NCBI GenBank assembly: GCA_036873755.1
Contig: JAVTVY010018890.1
Location: forward strand, 1 to 64,000
Reading direction: 5' to 3'
Source: Hanleya hanleyi
Taxonomy: Eukaryota > Mollusca > Polyplacophora > Lepidopleurida > Hanleyidae
DNA length: 64,000 nucleotides
This document shows, piece by piece, positions 10,189 to 22,481 of this stretch (the first letter of the stretch is position 1; every line of letters starts with the position of its first letter). Below the pieces are notes generated by a model. It was not told the origin of the DNA. It saw nothing but the letters and a program-made list of their open reading frames with translations, and ran no database searches. A program made the position numbers and the translations under genes.

Positions 10189-12205
10189 TCAATTGCTGTG
10201 GTAGGAAATGTTGAAAGTGCAGTTGCTAAATTTACAGTCATTAGGAAAACATTTATCGTTCTGTGTGAAGCTCGGTGGAGATTCCTTTAACTCCGCCGGT
10301 GGGTCATCCTCGCGTTTGCATAATTTGGGAGGAGGGTTCAACACATTGGAAATATCCTTTAGCATTGCGTCCGACGGTCGCTTGTATTTCCGCACACCAG
10401 CCTGGCTTCTGTGACCAGTTCTTTCCATGACCAGCTGTTCGTCAACGCCAGCCTTAGCCAAGTTGACATGGCTTCGTTCGTTCCTACTACGCCATGATGC
10501 CTCTCAATGAACTTACATGTACACTCCGGGATCACACGGCTCCAGGAGTCGTTCGGCTCTATCCGGCAATAAAACAACCTCTCCCAGCTCTCTGCCCATT
10601 TGTTTTATCAAATTCGGCAAAGAGTTTGATTGCCGTGAAGAGCTCATTCGTCTGCAATCAGTCTCCAAACATCAACGGTCGGTTGAATTCTCCGCCATTA
10701 TCTTCATACGGCCGGTCACGTGGGCACGATACGTTGCTGATCACATGACACGTACAAAGATAATGGCGGAGAATTCCGACAACCAACCGTTGATGTTTGA
10801 AGACTGATTGCAGACGGATGAGCTCTTCACGGCAATCAAACTCTTTGCCGAATTTGATAAAACAAATGGGCAGAGAGCTGGGAGAGGTTGTTTTATTGCC
10901 GGATAGAGCCGAACGACTCCTGGAGCCGTGTGATCCCGGAGTGTACATGTAAGTTCATTGAGAGCCATGTCAACTTGGCTTACGCCAGCCTGAAACAAAT
11001 GGGTGGCACACGTTCTCTTTCCCGAATGATTACTGAAATTTCCAGAAATTCCAGCGCTGGCACAAATGTCTTTCAGCATCGTCTGCATGGCGTTCACCCC
11101 AACCACTTGCTTACTGAATTTTGGAGGCTCACCAGGGAACGAGACCGGCAGAGCCCTACGGTAGAAGGCTCCCTCGGACACGCCTATAGCCCGAAGATAA
11201 TTGGAGTAGATTGTCCATAAAGATCGTTCCCCGTCATCGCAATAATGCTTGATGTTTTTGGCGCTTAGATTTTTTTGTTTCAGTCCCCCTGAATAAGTTT
11301 TGCACTTGGAACCAATGTACTGACCTTGACTGTCCTGACCGAGTACGATCTGGGATATATCCAAGTGTCGATGTTCATCCCGACCCCTTAGTCCGAATAT
11401 TTTACAGTTGTAGAAGAAAACGGTCTGTAGTAAACTTTTTGACGTCGAAGATCCAAACGTTCCGTTTTCCCAGAATTTCTCTTCGTCAGTTTGTGAAATT
11501 GGATCCGCCTGTTTCACCTTTGTGCCATATCCTTGGGAAGTTAGCTCCTTCATTCTGGAATCCAGAGTTTTTCGGAAGAAAATAAATCTGTCGTCTTTGT
11601 CGTTCAAAAAGTTGAGATGATATATTTTGATAGACCGCATATGTCGTAAAATTCCACAGGAAAGCGCGTACAGCGACTTTGGAGGGTAAGAATCGCCATC
11701 CTTCTTCCTCACCTCCAAAATGAATCGTGATAGCCACTTGTTCACATCATCAGCCGTAAATGTTCCAAGTTCAGGAACCGCCTCGACATTCCGTGAATTG
11801 CGGTAAAGTTTCCATTCATCGAAAATCTTCACGGCCCATTTTGTTGCTTTTTTAGTGTTCTGATTTTCCTGTGCAGATAACAGATTTTCTATGAAATCGT
11901 CGTCAACAGCCTCTGCGAATCGTGCTTTACTTTCTGTTTCCAGTTTCACAGGTCGATGCACCTGCACCGGTTCAGTTTCACACTCCATTTTGGCGGGAGA
12001 CTGCTCTCTCAGTTTTTCCAGGATTCTGCTGGTCAGTAGATCCCGGGAATACACCATCTCCAGAATTATCCTGCAGCCAGGCCAGAAGATCAAAATCCCC
12101 AAAACTTATGTCTTCTAACTGCATGTTTTCCAAAGATATCTGCGATTCCGTAATATCTAATATTTGGGACAGCTGCAGGTCATCGTCCGACTCCATTTCG
12201 ATCAT
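10189..12205 (-). pseudogene. Crypton-like tyrosine recombinase (DUF3504 type), split by an insertion
   Basis: The main frame (about 12060-10983) and its continuation (10445-10189) match the Crypton-derived tyrosine recombinase domain seen in Crypton elements and in domesticated KCTD1, QRICH1 and ZMYM proteins. Box I is visible as FGLRGRDEHRHL (catalytic Arg). Box II is seen as NHSGKRTCATHLFQAG (His-x-x-Lys/Arg), then GHRSQAGVRKYKR with the second His and the Tyr nucleophile. The last two motifs lie on opposite sides of a 528-bp insertion, so the gene is disrupted. The N-terminus (ESDDDLQLSQILDITE) is in another frame from about 12205 to 12060, so a small indel or an unseen intron lies near 12055. 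Apart from these breaks the domain is well preserved, suggesting recent loss. Host-domesticated and element-encoded origins are both possible. Confidence 0.8.
10455..10982. mobile_element. 528-bp foldback element (Mutator-like target duplication)
   Basis: Two inverted arms of ~230-250 bp (about 10455-10712 and 10752-10982) flank a short centre. The left arm has 27 extra bases after its first ~20. The termini read TAGCCAAGTTGACATGGCT and, in reverse, TAAGCCAAGTTGACATGGCT. CGCCAGCCT is present on both sides (10446-10454 and 10983-10991), a 9-bp target-site duplication as made by Mutator-like transposases. It has no coding capacity. Removing one duplication would rejoin the recombinase frame around Ala-Gly-Val, which supports the boundaries. 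Confidence 0.8.
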
Positions 12206-12384
12206 CACTTTGCGAGAACTCAGAAAGGAATGCGGAATACAGCAATTCTTTCCAATATATGGCATGATCAATTAAATATTTAAATTCTTTCAGAAACGCG
12301 TATTTCATTGGCTATTGTCCGCCGTGCCTGTAATTGACATTGCGTACGTGTCGATCCATATATGGAAATCAGTGGGTGGACCAT

Positions 12385-12565
12385 GGGTTAAATCAGTTAT
12401 TGTATTGGCTATTATCTTGTTATGTGTTTATAATCGACAGGTCGCACACGTGCTGCCCCGCCTACACTCGGCTGACGCCTCGTGCAGGCTTTGGGGCAGC
12501 ACTGGTGCGACCTGTCGATTATAAACACATAACAAGATAATGCCATACAATAACTATTACGTGTC
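12385..12565. repeat. Foldback (hairpin) repeat
   Basis: ATTATCTTGTTATGTGTTTA and TCGACAGGTCGCACACGTG occur in the left arm (about 12409-12456) and in reverse in the right arm (about 12498-12548), around a GCCTACACTCGGCTGACG centre. One half of the same repeat occurs alone at 42731-42813. Probably a non-autonomous foldback/MITE. Confidence 0.7.
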
Positions 12566-12860
12566 GTACGAATACAAGATGTTCATATGAACAGTCACAA
12601 TCAAAGGGTGACTGAGATACAATACTCACCAAACGGCCGGCAAATTCATTCGGAGAGAAGGATACAGATCGATGATACTCATTTGACCACAGGAACATCA
12701 TCAGGTCGTCAACTGGCTTGTATTTATATATTTATTTGATGCTTGCTTGGTGCTAAACATGTCTTATGAATTGGATCTTTCGAGTATAGACGCGAAAATT
12801 CATGATGGACGTCGGCTGATTACTGAATGTCTGATGTGACACTTGTTCAGTTTCGGCTTA
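12566..12860 (+). repeat. R1 dispersed repeat, copy c
   Basis: GTTCATATGAACAGTCACAA and ATCAAAGGGTGACTGAGATA open the copy. The GACGTCGGCTGATTACTGAA tail closes it. The middle, including the splice-acceptor-like core, is mostly lost or diverged. Confidence 0.5.
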
Positions 12861-14309
12861 TGTTCTATATTACAGCATCCTGACCGAAGAATACTACAAT
12901 TATCTTGCTGATTTATTGTGTTAGGTGTATTATTTCCGGTAGGACATTGTCATGTGCTGAATATCGAACTATATACTATTGCGGAAAATCTATTTTGCGC
13001 CTTTTCACAACCTGCATCTATAAATTATCACGCGTTTAACTCGATGCGTTGTAAACGCCACATTGTCTCTGACGATTTATCAGTCAACTGATATACACAT
13101 TTAGGTTCACAGACTTCGAACATGTCTAACAAACCCGCAGTTGTATTTAACCTTTCGGGTCTTAATGGACGTTGTCGCTCTCCCAGGGGTCTAGATCTAC
13201 GTTAATTAGACCAGACTAGGATAATTACTCTATTTTCTTCATAGGATTATTGATTTTTCTCGTTCTTTTATCAGAAACAGCCATATGGAATTGAGGGATT
13301 AAAGACGAAATAAAGCGGATATTATCGTGATCGTAGCCTAGCGTACGTGTTACAGGAACTCGGTGTGGGGTCTCTGTCAAATTAGCTTTTTCAAGCTGAA
13401 TCAAAAGATGGCAATTATAAAGGTGTCGACTTTCTCGGTCAGTCCTTGTTTATTTCCGGTGTGAAGGCCGATCAACACAAATGTCCGTAGTTTCGTACTT
13501 TCGATGACATTGATTTATTTCAATTAAATCACTGGTCGTAGGGACAAACACTCGGGTGTGCTTAGAGAGCTATGTCAATGCAGGAATTCACTTGGCATCG
13601 TGAGTTATCACAACCGAGGGACTGACATATCGGGGATCGGTACTGCGCTTGTACGTGTATGGGAGGTCATTGGGTTCCAGTGTGACAACAATATGGTTAT
13701 ATTAGTTTCATCATTTCCATCGTCCCTCGTCAACGCTCTAATAGTCCCCTTCCAAAGGAGCTTCACTTAGTTTTTCCGTGTGAACAACACATACTAGCTA
13801 GTATCATAACCCCCCACACATTGTTGAGTACATCAAGTAAGCTACTACTCAATCAACCCCATGTAAGTCGAGAGTAGGATAATCACCAATGCAGTAATTC
13901 TGCAACAAACGAACTAAACTAGACGTTCCGCTTTGACCCTTGGGTTGCCGCTCCGGCATGAAGCCTAAGCTGGTTGTGTTTTTTAAGCAAAAATATACGC
14001 CTCCCCCAACCTCCCACCTTGCCTTGAGTGGGCACATTTTTTAAGGGAAAGTGCTGTAAAATGAATGTAGCAATAGTATCCTAAACAAAGCTGCGCATCT
14101 AAAAATATTAATTGCAAAGAGGCGATTTTCATTGTTGCAGTACCCCAGTGAGGAGTCGGGATTTATATAGCAATTGCCGACACCTACAGCGTCCAACCAA
14201 TGTGAAATACATGTAATTGTGAAGCATCAATTATTTCGAAACTGATCACATTATAGGAAATATGCAAAACATACCTATAGGCACACCCATAGTATACATG
14301 CTGTACCAT
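12861..14309. other. No gene recognised
   Basis: No conserved frame, array or inverted repeat was seen in this AT-rich stretch. Confidence 0.4.
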
Positions 14310-15008
14310 GTAGAAGTTTCATGCATCTGCCTTCAGTAGTTTCCAAGATATTGAGTGAATAAAAATTGGACAGACAGACAGATAAGCATGTTTTGCATGG
14401 ACCCACGCAAGCACTATCTCACACCAAAGCCTAATTAGATCATAAGGCCATTTCAATGAAGCTTCCATCCAAGTTTGGTGAAATTTCATCCAGTAGTTCT
14501 CCGCATATCTTGTACACAAGAGTAGTCCTGTACATACATGTAACAAAGATGGACATCAGAAACAGATGGATGCACCCAAACAAACCAAAACCTAATCAGA
14601 TGAGGATGCCATCACGATGAAGCTTCCATCCAAGTTCGGGAAAATTCCGTCCAGTAGTTCTTCAGATATCTTACAGACAAGGCCTGTCTATACATGTACA
14701 AGTAGACAGAGGGATGAACACCAAACACGCGCGCACACCAAAACATAATTAGATGCGGAGGCCATTCCAATAAAGATTCCATCCAAGTCTGGTGAAGTTC
14801 CATCCAGTAGTTATCCAGATATCTTACAGACAAGGCCTGTCGAAGTAGATGAACAGCGGACGTACAACAGACCCGGACGAACGCCCATGCAATGAAGCTT
14901 CCATCCAAGTTTGGCGAAATTCCGTTTGGTAGTTCTCCAGATATCTTACAGACAAGGCTTGTATATGCATGTACAAGTAGACGGACGGACGGACGGACGA
15001 ACGAACGA

Positions 15009-15052
<44 letters not shown>

Positions 15053-15880
15053 AATCTAATCAGACGAGGGGCTATCCCAATGAAGCTTCCAACCCAATTT
15101 GCCGAAATTCCGTTAAGTAGTTCTCCAGATATCTTGCAGACAAGGGCTGTATATACATATACATGTACAAGTAGATGGACAGACGGACGGACACCGAACA
15201 TGGACGAACGCACACACACACACACAACAAAACCTAATCGGATGAGAGGGCTATCCCCATAAAGCTTCCATCCAAGTTTGGTGAATTTCCGTCAAGCAGT
15301 TCTCTTGCAGACAATGCCTGTATATACATGCACAAGTAGATGAACGGACGGACGGACACCGGACACGGAGGAATGCACGCACACACACACACCAAAACCT
15401 GATCAAATGAGGGGGCTATCCCAATGAAGCTTCCATCCAAGTTTGGTGAAATTCCGTCCAGTAGTTCTCAAGATCTCTTGCAGACAAGGCCTGTATATGC
15501 ATGTACAAGTAGACGGACGGACACCGGACACGGATGAACACACACAAAAATCTAACCAAATGAGGGGGCTAACCAATGAAGCTTTCTTCCAAGTTTGGTG
15601 AAACTCCGTCCAGTAGTTCTCAAGATATCTTGCAGACAATACATGTATATACATGTACATGTAGATGGATGAACGGACGGACACCCGACACGAATGAACG
15701 CACGCACACACACCAAAACATACTCAAATGAGGGGGCTATGCCAATGAAGCTTCCATCCAAGTTTGGTGGAATTCCATCCAGTAGTTCTCAAGATATCTT
15801 GCAGACAAGGAAAGGGGACGGACAGACAACAGACAGGGGTCGGACAGACAGACAGACAGACAGACAGCACAAACACTATA
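14310..15880. repeat. Degenerate tandem array, ~10 units of 130-180 bp, with (CA)n and (ACGG)n
   Basis: Each unit contains AAGCTTCCATCCAAGTTTGG, CCAGTAGTTCTC, AGATATCTTGCAGACAAG, a TATACATGTACAAGTAGA stretch, GGACGGAC runs and CACACA runs. (AC)n is longest near 15011-15050, and (GACA)n lies at 15841-15866. The overlapping frames on the minus strand are repeat artefacts with the same phrase in every unit. Similar text is widespread in aquatic invertebrate genomes. Confidence 0.85.
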
Positions 15881-16259
15881 GTTGGGGGAGATATAAAAAA
15901 CTATGTGAACGAAGCTGTCGAGAGTCCTGATACCAAACTTATCGACGGTACTAGTTCAATGTGAAACACTATCCCTCCCCATCCAACCCCACCCCATCAT
16001 CGCCCATACTTAAACCATCCACCTCAGACCTCATTTCCAACTGGATAATGGGGCCTACAATTTACATATAAGCAGAACAAGTCACCAGTGCGTAACCATT
16101 GCGTAATACAATTGCGACAATTGTGTCATTAGCAGTTGTCAGATCGCCAGTTAATGTCGTAACTGCGTCATAAGCAGGCGACTCTGCATGCAGAGTCGAC
16201 CACTCTCGACACGATTACTACAGTAGTTTGCAAGTACATTAAAGATTTATTCTAGTGAT
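15881..16259. other. No gene seen
   Basis: Nothing recognised beyond short palindromic words such as GACTCTGCATGCAGAGTC at about 16178-16195. Confidence 0.4.
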
Positions 16260-16815
16260 TGCCTTTAATTAAACAAACTCACACCAAAGCATATGTAGAG
16301 GTTTGGATGAAGACGGCCACGGCTTTTATTGGCTAACTTACATGGTATAGTGTACCAAATCCCAGCGGGCTGATATATACTTTTAGTGCTGACCGTCGGC
16401 TATGTATTGACACATCAGCAACCCCCAGTACGATACATGTTTTGTCTCATTAGATACCGTGGCACCCACGCTCCTTAACCTTAGGAGGGGTGACAACATA
16501 GAGTGATCAGCACACACTTACCGCTACCCACACCGGGTAGACAACACGTCCCTCGGGAAACACATTGAGTGGACAGCCACATAACCGGATGCCCCGCGGG
16601 AATTCGTCAAGGTGGCACCCACCCACTCGGGAAACACATCGAGTGAAGATCACACATCACGTAGACTGCACGTCCCTCGGGAAACATATCGATTGGATAG
16701 CAACATAACCGGGCGCCCCGCGGGAATTCATCGAGGTGGTACTCACCGAATGAGTTCTATCTCATATACAAACTTTCCTAACTGAAACTCCTATCTGCCC
16801 GACAGAGTTCGGCCG
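16260..16815. repeat. Long direct repeat, copy 1 (LTR-like)
   Basis: About 550 bp from TTTAATTAAACAAACTCAC to CTATCTGCCCGACAGAGTTC are repeated at 18008-18640 in the same orientation. Internally it has short-phase repeats keyed on CTCGGGAAACACAT and CCCCGCGGGAATTC. CCAATAAA on the minus strand near 16327-16334 could be a polyadenylation signal if this is a minus-strand LTR. Clear TG...CA ends are not visible. Confidence 0.6.
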
Positions 16816-17512
16816 CGTACAGTAAAATATACATAACGAAACCGATAAGAAAGCTGTGACATTGGTGCACACATAACTGTTCAATTTTACAAATGTATTC
16901 TTTGAACCATGTCAACCGCGAAAGCGTACAATAAATTTGGCAACTGCAAACTGTTTCGACGAAATCTGTAACTCAGTAGATTCCTTCCTAGTTCCAGCAC
17001 TTGCTCTTCGTACCTACCAAATATAAGAGAGAAAAACAGCAGCATCTATTCTCTTGAGCCAGGGCATACACCGGTTCTACAAATATGATAGATACATAAA
17101 CCAGAATAGTTCATCACAGCTATTGTTCTGTACAATATAGGATACCCACGACAGTTGGGCCCACATTATGCGTGCATTTTAACTGCAACAGACAATACTC
17201 TCATTTAAAACTTTAAAGCTAATTCATTTTCTGAGACAAGGGTGAGTGGGTGGGAAATGTGAAGACGAAATCAATCGTGTGTGTGTTCCACAAAACCCTG
17301 ACGCGAGAGGCCGATGAATTCAAGGACACTCCAACAGGCACAATTGCCTATGCAATTCATTCATGTGGCGACAACATGACAAGTGCGCAGTCTACCACAC
17401 CAAGGGAGGCTACTCTTACCAGTAAATCTCACAACTCCAACTGGGCGTGCAATACAGAATAAATTGGTTTATCTTTAAAGGATAAACCTTATTATTCTAG
17501 TGATATTGCCCT
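16816..17512. other. Spacer between the long direct repeats, no ORF supported
   Basis: The frame at 17250-17462 is short and unrecognised. No gag, pol or transposase motif is visible. Confidence 0.4.
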
Positions 17513-18012
17513 TAAAGAGGTAGTAGCGTGATTTTAGTTGTTCGGGTAAACTGAACAGCATGATCACTTGCAACATTTGCCAAAAGATTTTCAAATATTG
17601 AAATCTCGTATTTCATATAGGGATCAATATTGTCAGATTCTTCAATTCGGTCTAGTGAACAACATGAAAATGGGAAATGACTGAGATGACGTCGGATAAC
17701 GTGATCAGGTATCCATGACGTCATGTTAGAAGCCGTCACAGTGCGATAAAAGTTCTAAGATCGAGTATGACGTTGCAAAGCATCACGCTCGGAATGCCAG
17801 TGCGTGTTTTGTGACGTCATCTCAGGCACTGGAGCCAAGTGCAGATGCTGTTACGTTTTTCAGACAATGTCAGAAGTGTGATTTCAATGCCCGTGATATT
17901 AAATAATGAGGTCACAGAAACACGTTCACCATAGTTGCTCTCAACTACTGAATAACTTTTATCGAAATATGTTCTTTGCTGAATATTTTTTAAATGACGC
18001 TTTTACCTCTTT
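17513..18012. mobile_element. ~500-bp MITE-like element with TTAA ends
   Basis: The left end TTAAAGAGGTAGTAGCGTGA is mirrored on the right by TGACGCTTTTACCTCTTTAA, giving imperfect inverted ends of ~20 bp that begin with TTAA. TTAA could be the target duplication of a piggyBac-like or similar transposase. It lies directly against copy 2 of the long direct repeat. There is no ORF. Confidence 0.45.
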
Positions 18013-18640
18013 AATTAAACAAACTCACACCAAAGCATATGTAGAGGTTTAGATGAAGACGGCCACGGCTTTATTGGCTAACTTACATGGTATAGTGTAC
18101 CAAATCCCAGCGGGCTGATATATACTTTTAGTGCTGACCGTCGGCTATGTAATGACACATCAGCAACCCCCCAGTACGATACATGTTTTGTCTCATTAGA
18201 TACCGTGGCACCCACGCTCCTTAACCCTGGGAGGGGTGACAACATAGAGTGATCAGCACACACTTACCGCTACCCACACCGAGTAGACAACACGTCCCTC
18301 GGGAAACACATCGAGTGGACAGCCACATAACCGGATGCCCCGCGGGAATTCGTCAAGGTGGCACCCACCCACTCGGGAAACACATCGAGTGGACAGCCAC
18401 ATAACCGGATGCCCCGCGGGAATTCGTCAAGGTAGCACCCACCCACTCGGGAAACACATTGAGTGAAGATCACACATCACGTAGACTGCACGTCCCGCGG
18501 GAAACACATCGATTGGACAGCAACATTACTGGGTGCCCCGCGAGAATTCATCGAGGTGGCACCCACCGAATGAGTTCTATCTCATATACAAACTTTCCTA
18601 ACTGAAACCCCTATCTGCCCGTCAGAATTCGGTCACTAGA
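18008..18640. repeat. Long direct repeat, copy 2 (LTR-like)
   Basis: It matches 16260-16815 along nearly its whole length. It differs by an internal tandem duplication of a ~77-bp unit (GTGGACAGCCACATAACCGG ... CCACTCGGGAAACACATC) at about 18301-18454, which explains its greater length. Confidence 0.6.
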
Positions 18641-19185
18641 ATGTGCTAAACACATTCACCCACCAAGAATTCTACCTGCCTATTTTTGTTTTTAACTAAT
18701 TAATTTAATTAGTTTACAAATCCTTGAAATCATTCGCTCTGAGAATGGCAAATACTAGGGAATTGCGCATCCTACTTAAACCTGATAAAAGGTGGCTTTT
18801 TATTTCAAATGCCGTGGCCACTATATATGCTAACACGTGTTCATGTTGATATGAATGCACAGGTGAACAGACTGCGAAGCACGATTCTTACAGAAACCGC
18901 CATTGGCAATGCCAAAAAGTATGCTATGTCATGCTTACTTACAGGTGCTCTCATCGGTCGGTAATTGACGTGAAACACGACCACTGTCAAGTGTTTGATA
19001 ACGGGCCCATTCCAGCGTGGGATCCGAGGCTAGGGCTATTAGATCCTGTGACATATCCAGCCAAACAATAACACTTGAAATACAACGAATAGGTGCAATG
19101 TACCCCACTGACACAAAATCACCCTATCCTCAGTGACGTGACCATGCCCATACATGGACTACAGTTCTCCTGTCAAACACCACCA
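18641..19185. other. No gene seen
   Basis: No frame or repeat was recognised. Confidence 0.4.
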
Positions 19186-20600
19186 GCATTGATTGAAATT
19201 GTAGTTTAAGGGCCGCTTCCCATACGGATTTCGCGGCCCATCAACTCAATGTTTTATTTAAATTTCACGGTACATTTCTTCGTTCATTTAAGATCTTTTG
19301 CAGCGCTAGATATTAAAATAAATAATTAAATAATAAAACAACAATGAGAGACCAGAGAGAGAGATATAAATAGAAATAAAAAGAAGAATCGCTATGTACA
19401 AGTTGGTAAGTCTGTTATTGGTTCAGTTATACTGATAAATAATGTGTTCGTTATAATCGCGTGGATGATTCCTTTGTCTTGGTACCCCATTCGTACGCAC
19501 AAAGCCATCCAGAAAAAAACTGGGAGAACTGGGAGAACCATGGACTTCAGGATTTTTCGAGACGACTTCCCTAACGACGCCATTGGGAACATGGTGGGTT
19601 CTTCCAGAAATCTGTGCCTTTAACAATTGCTTGGAGTGTGTATTGGGGTAGAGGACGGCAGGTCTACGTCCTATATTACGTGAAAGTCAAAGGATCATAT
19701 TCTGTGTTGAGGCATCAGTTCGGTGTCATCTATGGGATGGCGTGTTTGGTGTGGAATAGGGTTGAGTATTCTGATTCTGGACGTTCTCGTTGTGCGGCGT
19801 TGTCACTCAAGGTGCTGTTGCTATTCATGTAATCGCCATCCGTGTGCTGTTTCATGTCTTGTCTAGCCCGTCTGTGGTCTTCGGTGTGCCGTGCCTGTAT
19901 TATATGAAATAGAAGGTTCGCAGAGATTCGTGTTTTCTATTGTTTTTCGATGCAATACTTTGATACATCTTCATCCCACAACAGGCGCCCTCCCGACCGT
20001 CAGTCACATAATATAAATAGCAATATATAATTAAGTGAATAAATAAATAGATAAACAAATGAATAAATAAATAAACACCTGGACAGGTACAGTACTAGGT
20101 GAATAGACAAATACATACTTTGGTATTTTTTCTGCATACATTATCGTTTGATGGCCATAAAGTATTTGTAGGACAATAAGATAGACGGCCCTCAGTATCA
20201 AGGTAACTCCGCTATCACCATTTCCTGTAATTTATGCCGAATACTGCTCGGCATATGCGTTTTGGCCGTGCTATTGTTGTTATGCATTTAATTAGATTTG
20301 GCCATCGTTTGTTTTGTAGGACAGTGGAACAGACGGCCCTCAGTATCAAGGTAACTCCGTTGTTGCCATGCCTATTTTATTTCTAAATGTGTCGGTGACA
20401 TTTTGGCCGGGTGTTATATATGGATAGTTTATTATGGCCATAATATTTTGTATGGCTATGGTGCACACGACCCTCAGTATCAAGGTAACTCCGCTGCAAC
20501 CATACCCTTTGTTGAAGTCAGAAGAATGATTTGGCCTCTAAGTTGTATCACATCGTGTCATAGTACTTGGTGTACTAGTAGTTGATTATGTAAAAGACTG
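19186..20600 (+). repeat. Composite retroelement block 1: Penelope-type leader plus spacer
   Basis: ATTGAAATTGTAGTTTAAGG, CGCTTCCCATACGGATTTCG and the GTCCAGAAAAAACTGGGAGA line are shared with the leader of Penelope-like element 2 (49490-50020, reverse) and with 43920-44350 and 45505-45915. After TTGGAGTGTGTATTGGGG it departs into a spacer shared only with the other composite blocks. In the spacer, CAGTATCAAGGTAACTCC occurs three times (about 20192, 20341, 20474), in units of ~135-150 bp. Confidence 0.6.
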
Positions 20601-20613
20601 TACGGGGATAGTG

Positions 20614-20942
20614 TTATATACTGGAATAATAGCCAGAAGTTTTGATAAAATTTATTAAGGACTTGAATACCTGATTTCTAATGTGGGACTTAGGGTTTAA
20701 TATCGCTGGTAATGTTAAGGGAGTGTTGAATTTTTTTAGTTCGTTTCTAAGTGCCTCACGTTGTGGGTAGTGTTTTGGACATTCAAGTAGGACATGTTCT
20801 ATTGTTTCTTCTCCATTGTTGCATGCGGTACAGAGTGGTGAGGTGTTTTTCAGAAGCATGGACAGATGTGATTTAAGTCCGGTTTTGCCTAATCTTAATC
20901 TGGTGATGATGCGGTCATTACGTTTATTGTCTAACTGACCTC
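20614..20942 (-). pseudogene. LINE 3' tail with Cys-His knuckle, copy 1
   Basis: LCTACNNGEETIEHVLLECP (C-x2-C-x8-H-x4-C) is the zinc-knuckle-like C-terminus of Jockey/I-type LINE polyproteins, which in relatives follows an RNase H or endonuclease region. The coding part reads to a stop at 20614 just after SGYYSSI. The copy is truncated at its 5' side near 20942. Near-identical tails lie at 45213-45481 and 47384-47868. Confidence 0.65.
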
Positions 20943-21734
20943 ATTTTTTATTGAGTATCAACATGACTGGTGGTGGTATGATTCCGTTTGCCAGTACATG
21001 TAACAGCGCCTTCAAACAGATCAAACAATTGGCCAACACATGAGCAGATACAATTCACAAACTTCCAAGGCAGAAATTCCTAAAGAATTGTTGGTGAAAT
21101 CGGGTTTCAATGTAAGTTATACGCAGGTTAATTATTTCATATGTAGCTGCAGAAGTGTTGCTCTCAAAAGTCAAAGCCAGTAGGCTATTGTGGCAGAGTC
21201 TATTTTTGCAGTTTATTTCTATGCTTTGCTGTGGCAGAGACCGTTTCGCAGCGTTTGTACAGTAGTGAGCAGTATGTTTCGGTCACGTGGTGAGCAGCGC
21301 GGCGGGCGATTGGTGAATCGCTTCGTGACGAATGCGTTCCCGGTGTGCTGCTCGGCACGGGATTTGTCACTCACTCTAACTTGTCCTTTGTTATCAAGCT
21401 GTCAGTATAGCGTTGATTTGACCGATTCAAGCCTGATCAACTTGAGGTTAGTGTTTTATATATCTTTATCCTTTGAATGTAATATTATTTCTTGACTAAT
21501 TTTGTGTAAATCTGCTATTTTACTAAGCAGGATAATATATGTATTTGTGTTACCGTAAACTTCTTATTTTGTGTGTGTGTTGCTCATGTTTGTAGTTTTG
21601 ATGTTTTGCGAATCGCTAAGCATATTTGTAATATTCTTAGCAGGTGCTCATCACATGTGCAGTGGTTTCATATCTGGATAAAGGGCGAGTCCCCTTTCTA
21701 GTCAGCCCCTGTCCCGCAGACGGAGTAGGTGTTA
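20943..21734. other. No gene recognised
   Basis: This might include the 5' part of an LTR that ends near 22280, but no LTR start can be supported. The frame at 21190-21495 is unrecognised. Confidence 0.35.
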
Positions 21735-21960
21735 CTTATACATGTACTCTGTATTATGTGATTACAAGCGTCTAGTCCGTCATTCATAATCCAGCCGTCG
21801 TCCATTTGAGAATATCCGCGTCCATAATCCAAAGACCTATTCCATTTTCCACATAACAGTATTAGCACCAAATTCAAAAAGACAATCATAGTAATTATGC
21901 ATGTATAATGTTTTTTATATGTCCATAAAAGAACTCTGGTGCAATGTAATAGGCCTATCT
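21735..21960 (-). repeat. R1 dispersed repeat, copy d (recent)
   Basis: The reverse complement matches 62438-62563 almost base for base, including GGAAAATGGAATAGGTCTTT and ATGGACGACGGCTGGATTAT. This pair is the most similar in the family, which suggests recent activity or a recent copy. Confidence 0.7.
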
Positions 21961-22199
21961 TATTTATATTATAACATGGCAATGCTGACGTCACAATGAC
22001 GTCACATGGTAGAACTTATTATATAACTATAACTGTGATAGTAAATATTATTGCCTACATTGCATACCTGTATATCTGTGATACTTTCTGATAGATATAT
22101 ATATACATGATATTATACAAAATATTACAGGTGCCATTGTAAAGAGTTCTATATATTCACTGTTTTATATTTGTTTACTTGTTTAAGGTTTTTCTGCAC

Positions 22200-22300
22200 T
22201 TTCGGAATAAACAAGCACTGGAACTTGCAATTCAAGTGGTCGTCTGTTACTCAATAATTAACGGAACTGTGACTACTACATTTTGGAGCCTCCAGCGAGG
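22200..22300 (+). mobile_element. Possible LTR end and primer-binding site of a retrotransposon
   Basis: GGAATAAACAAGC at about 22206 could be an R-region polyadenylation signal. GACTACTACA then precedes TTTTGGAGCCTCCAGCGAGG at 22281-22300. A TGG(A/C)G...CCAGCGAGG line just after the 5' LTR is common in animal Ty3/gypsy elements, where it is part of the primer-binding region. No gag follows, so this would be a remnant. Confidence 0.35.
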
Positions 22301-22307
22301 TTCCAGT

Positions 22308-22481
22308 GTTACCTGGAAATTGATGACCTTGGGCACTCTATCGCTTGGATCAACGAAGTGTTGGGTTTACCTGGATATTGTTGACCTTGGGCACTCCATC
22401 GCTTGTATCAACGAAGTGTTGAGCTTACCTGGATGTCGATTACTTTGGGCACTCCATCGCTTAGATCGACGAAGTGTTCAG
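22308..22481 (+). repeat. 58-bp tandem repeat, three units
   Basis: GGGCACTC begins at 22331, 22389 and 22447, an exact 58-bp period. Each unit includes ATCGCTT and CGAAGTGTT. The 125-codon frame across it is a repeat by-product. Confidence 0.8.

Noticed and set aside
14312..15761. Overlapping minus-strand frames with CVCVCV and SVRPSV runs
   Set aside because: Products of (CA)n, (ACGG)n and the degenerate array; same text in each unit.
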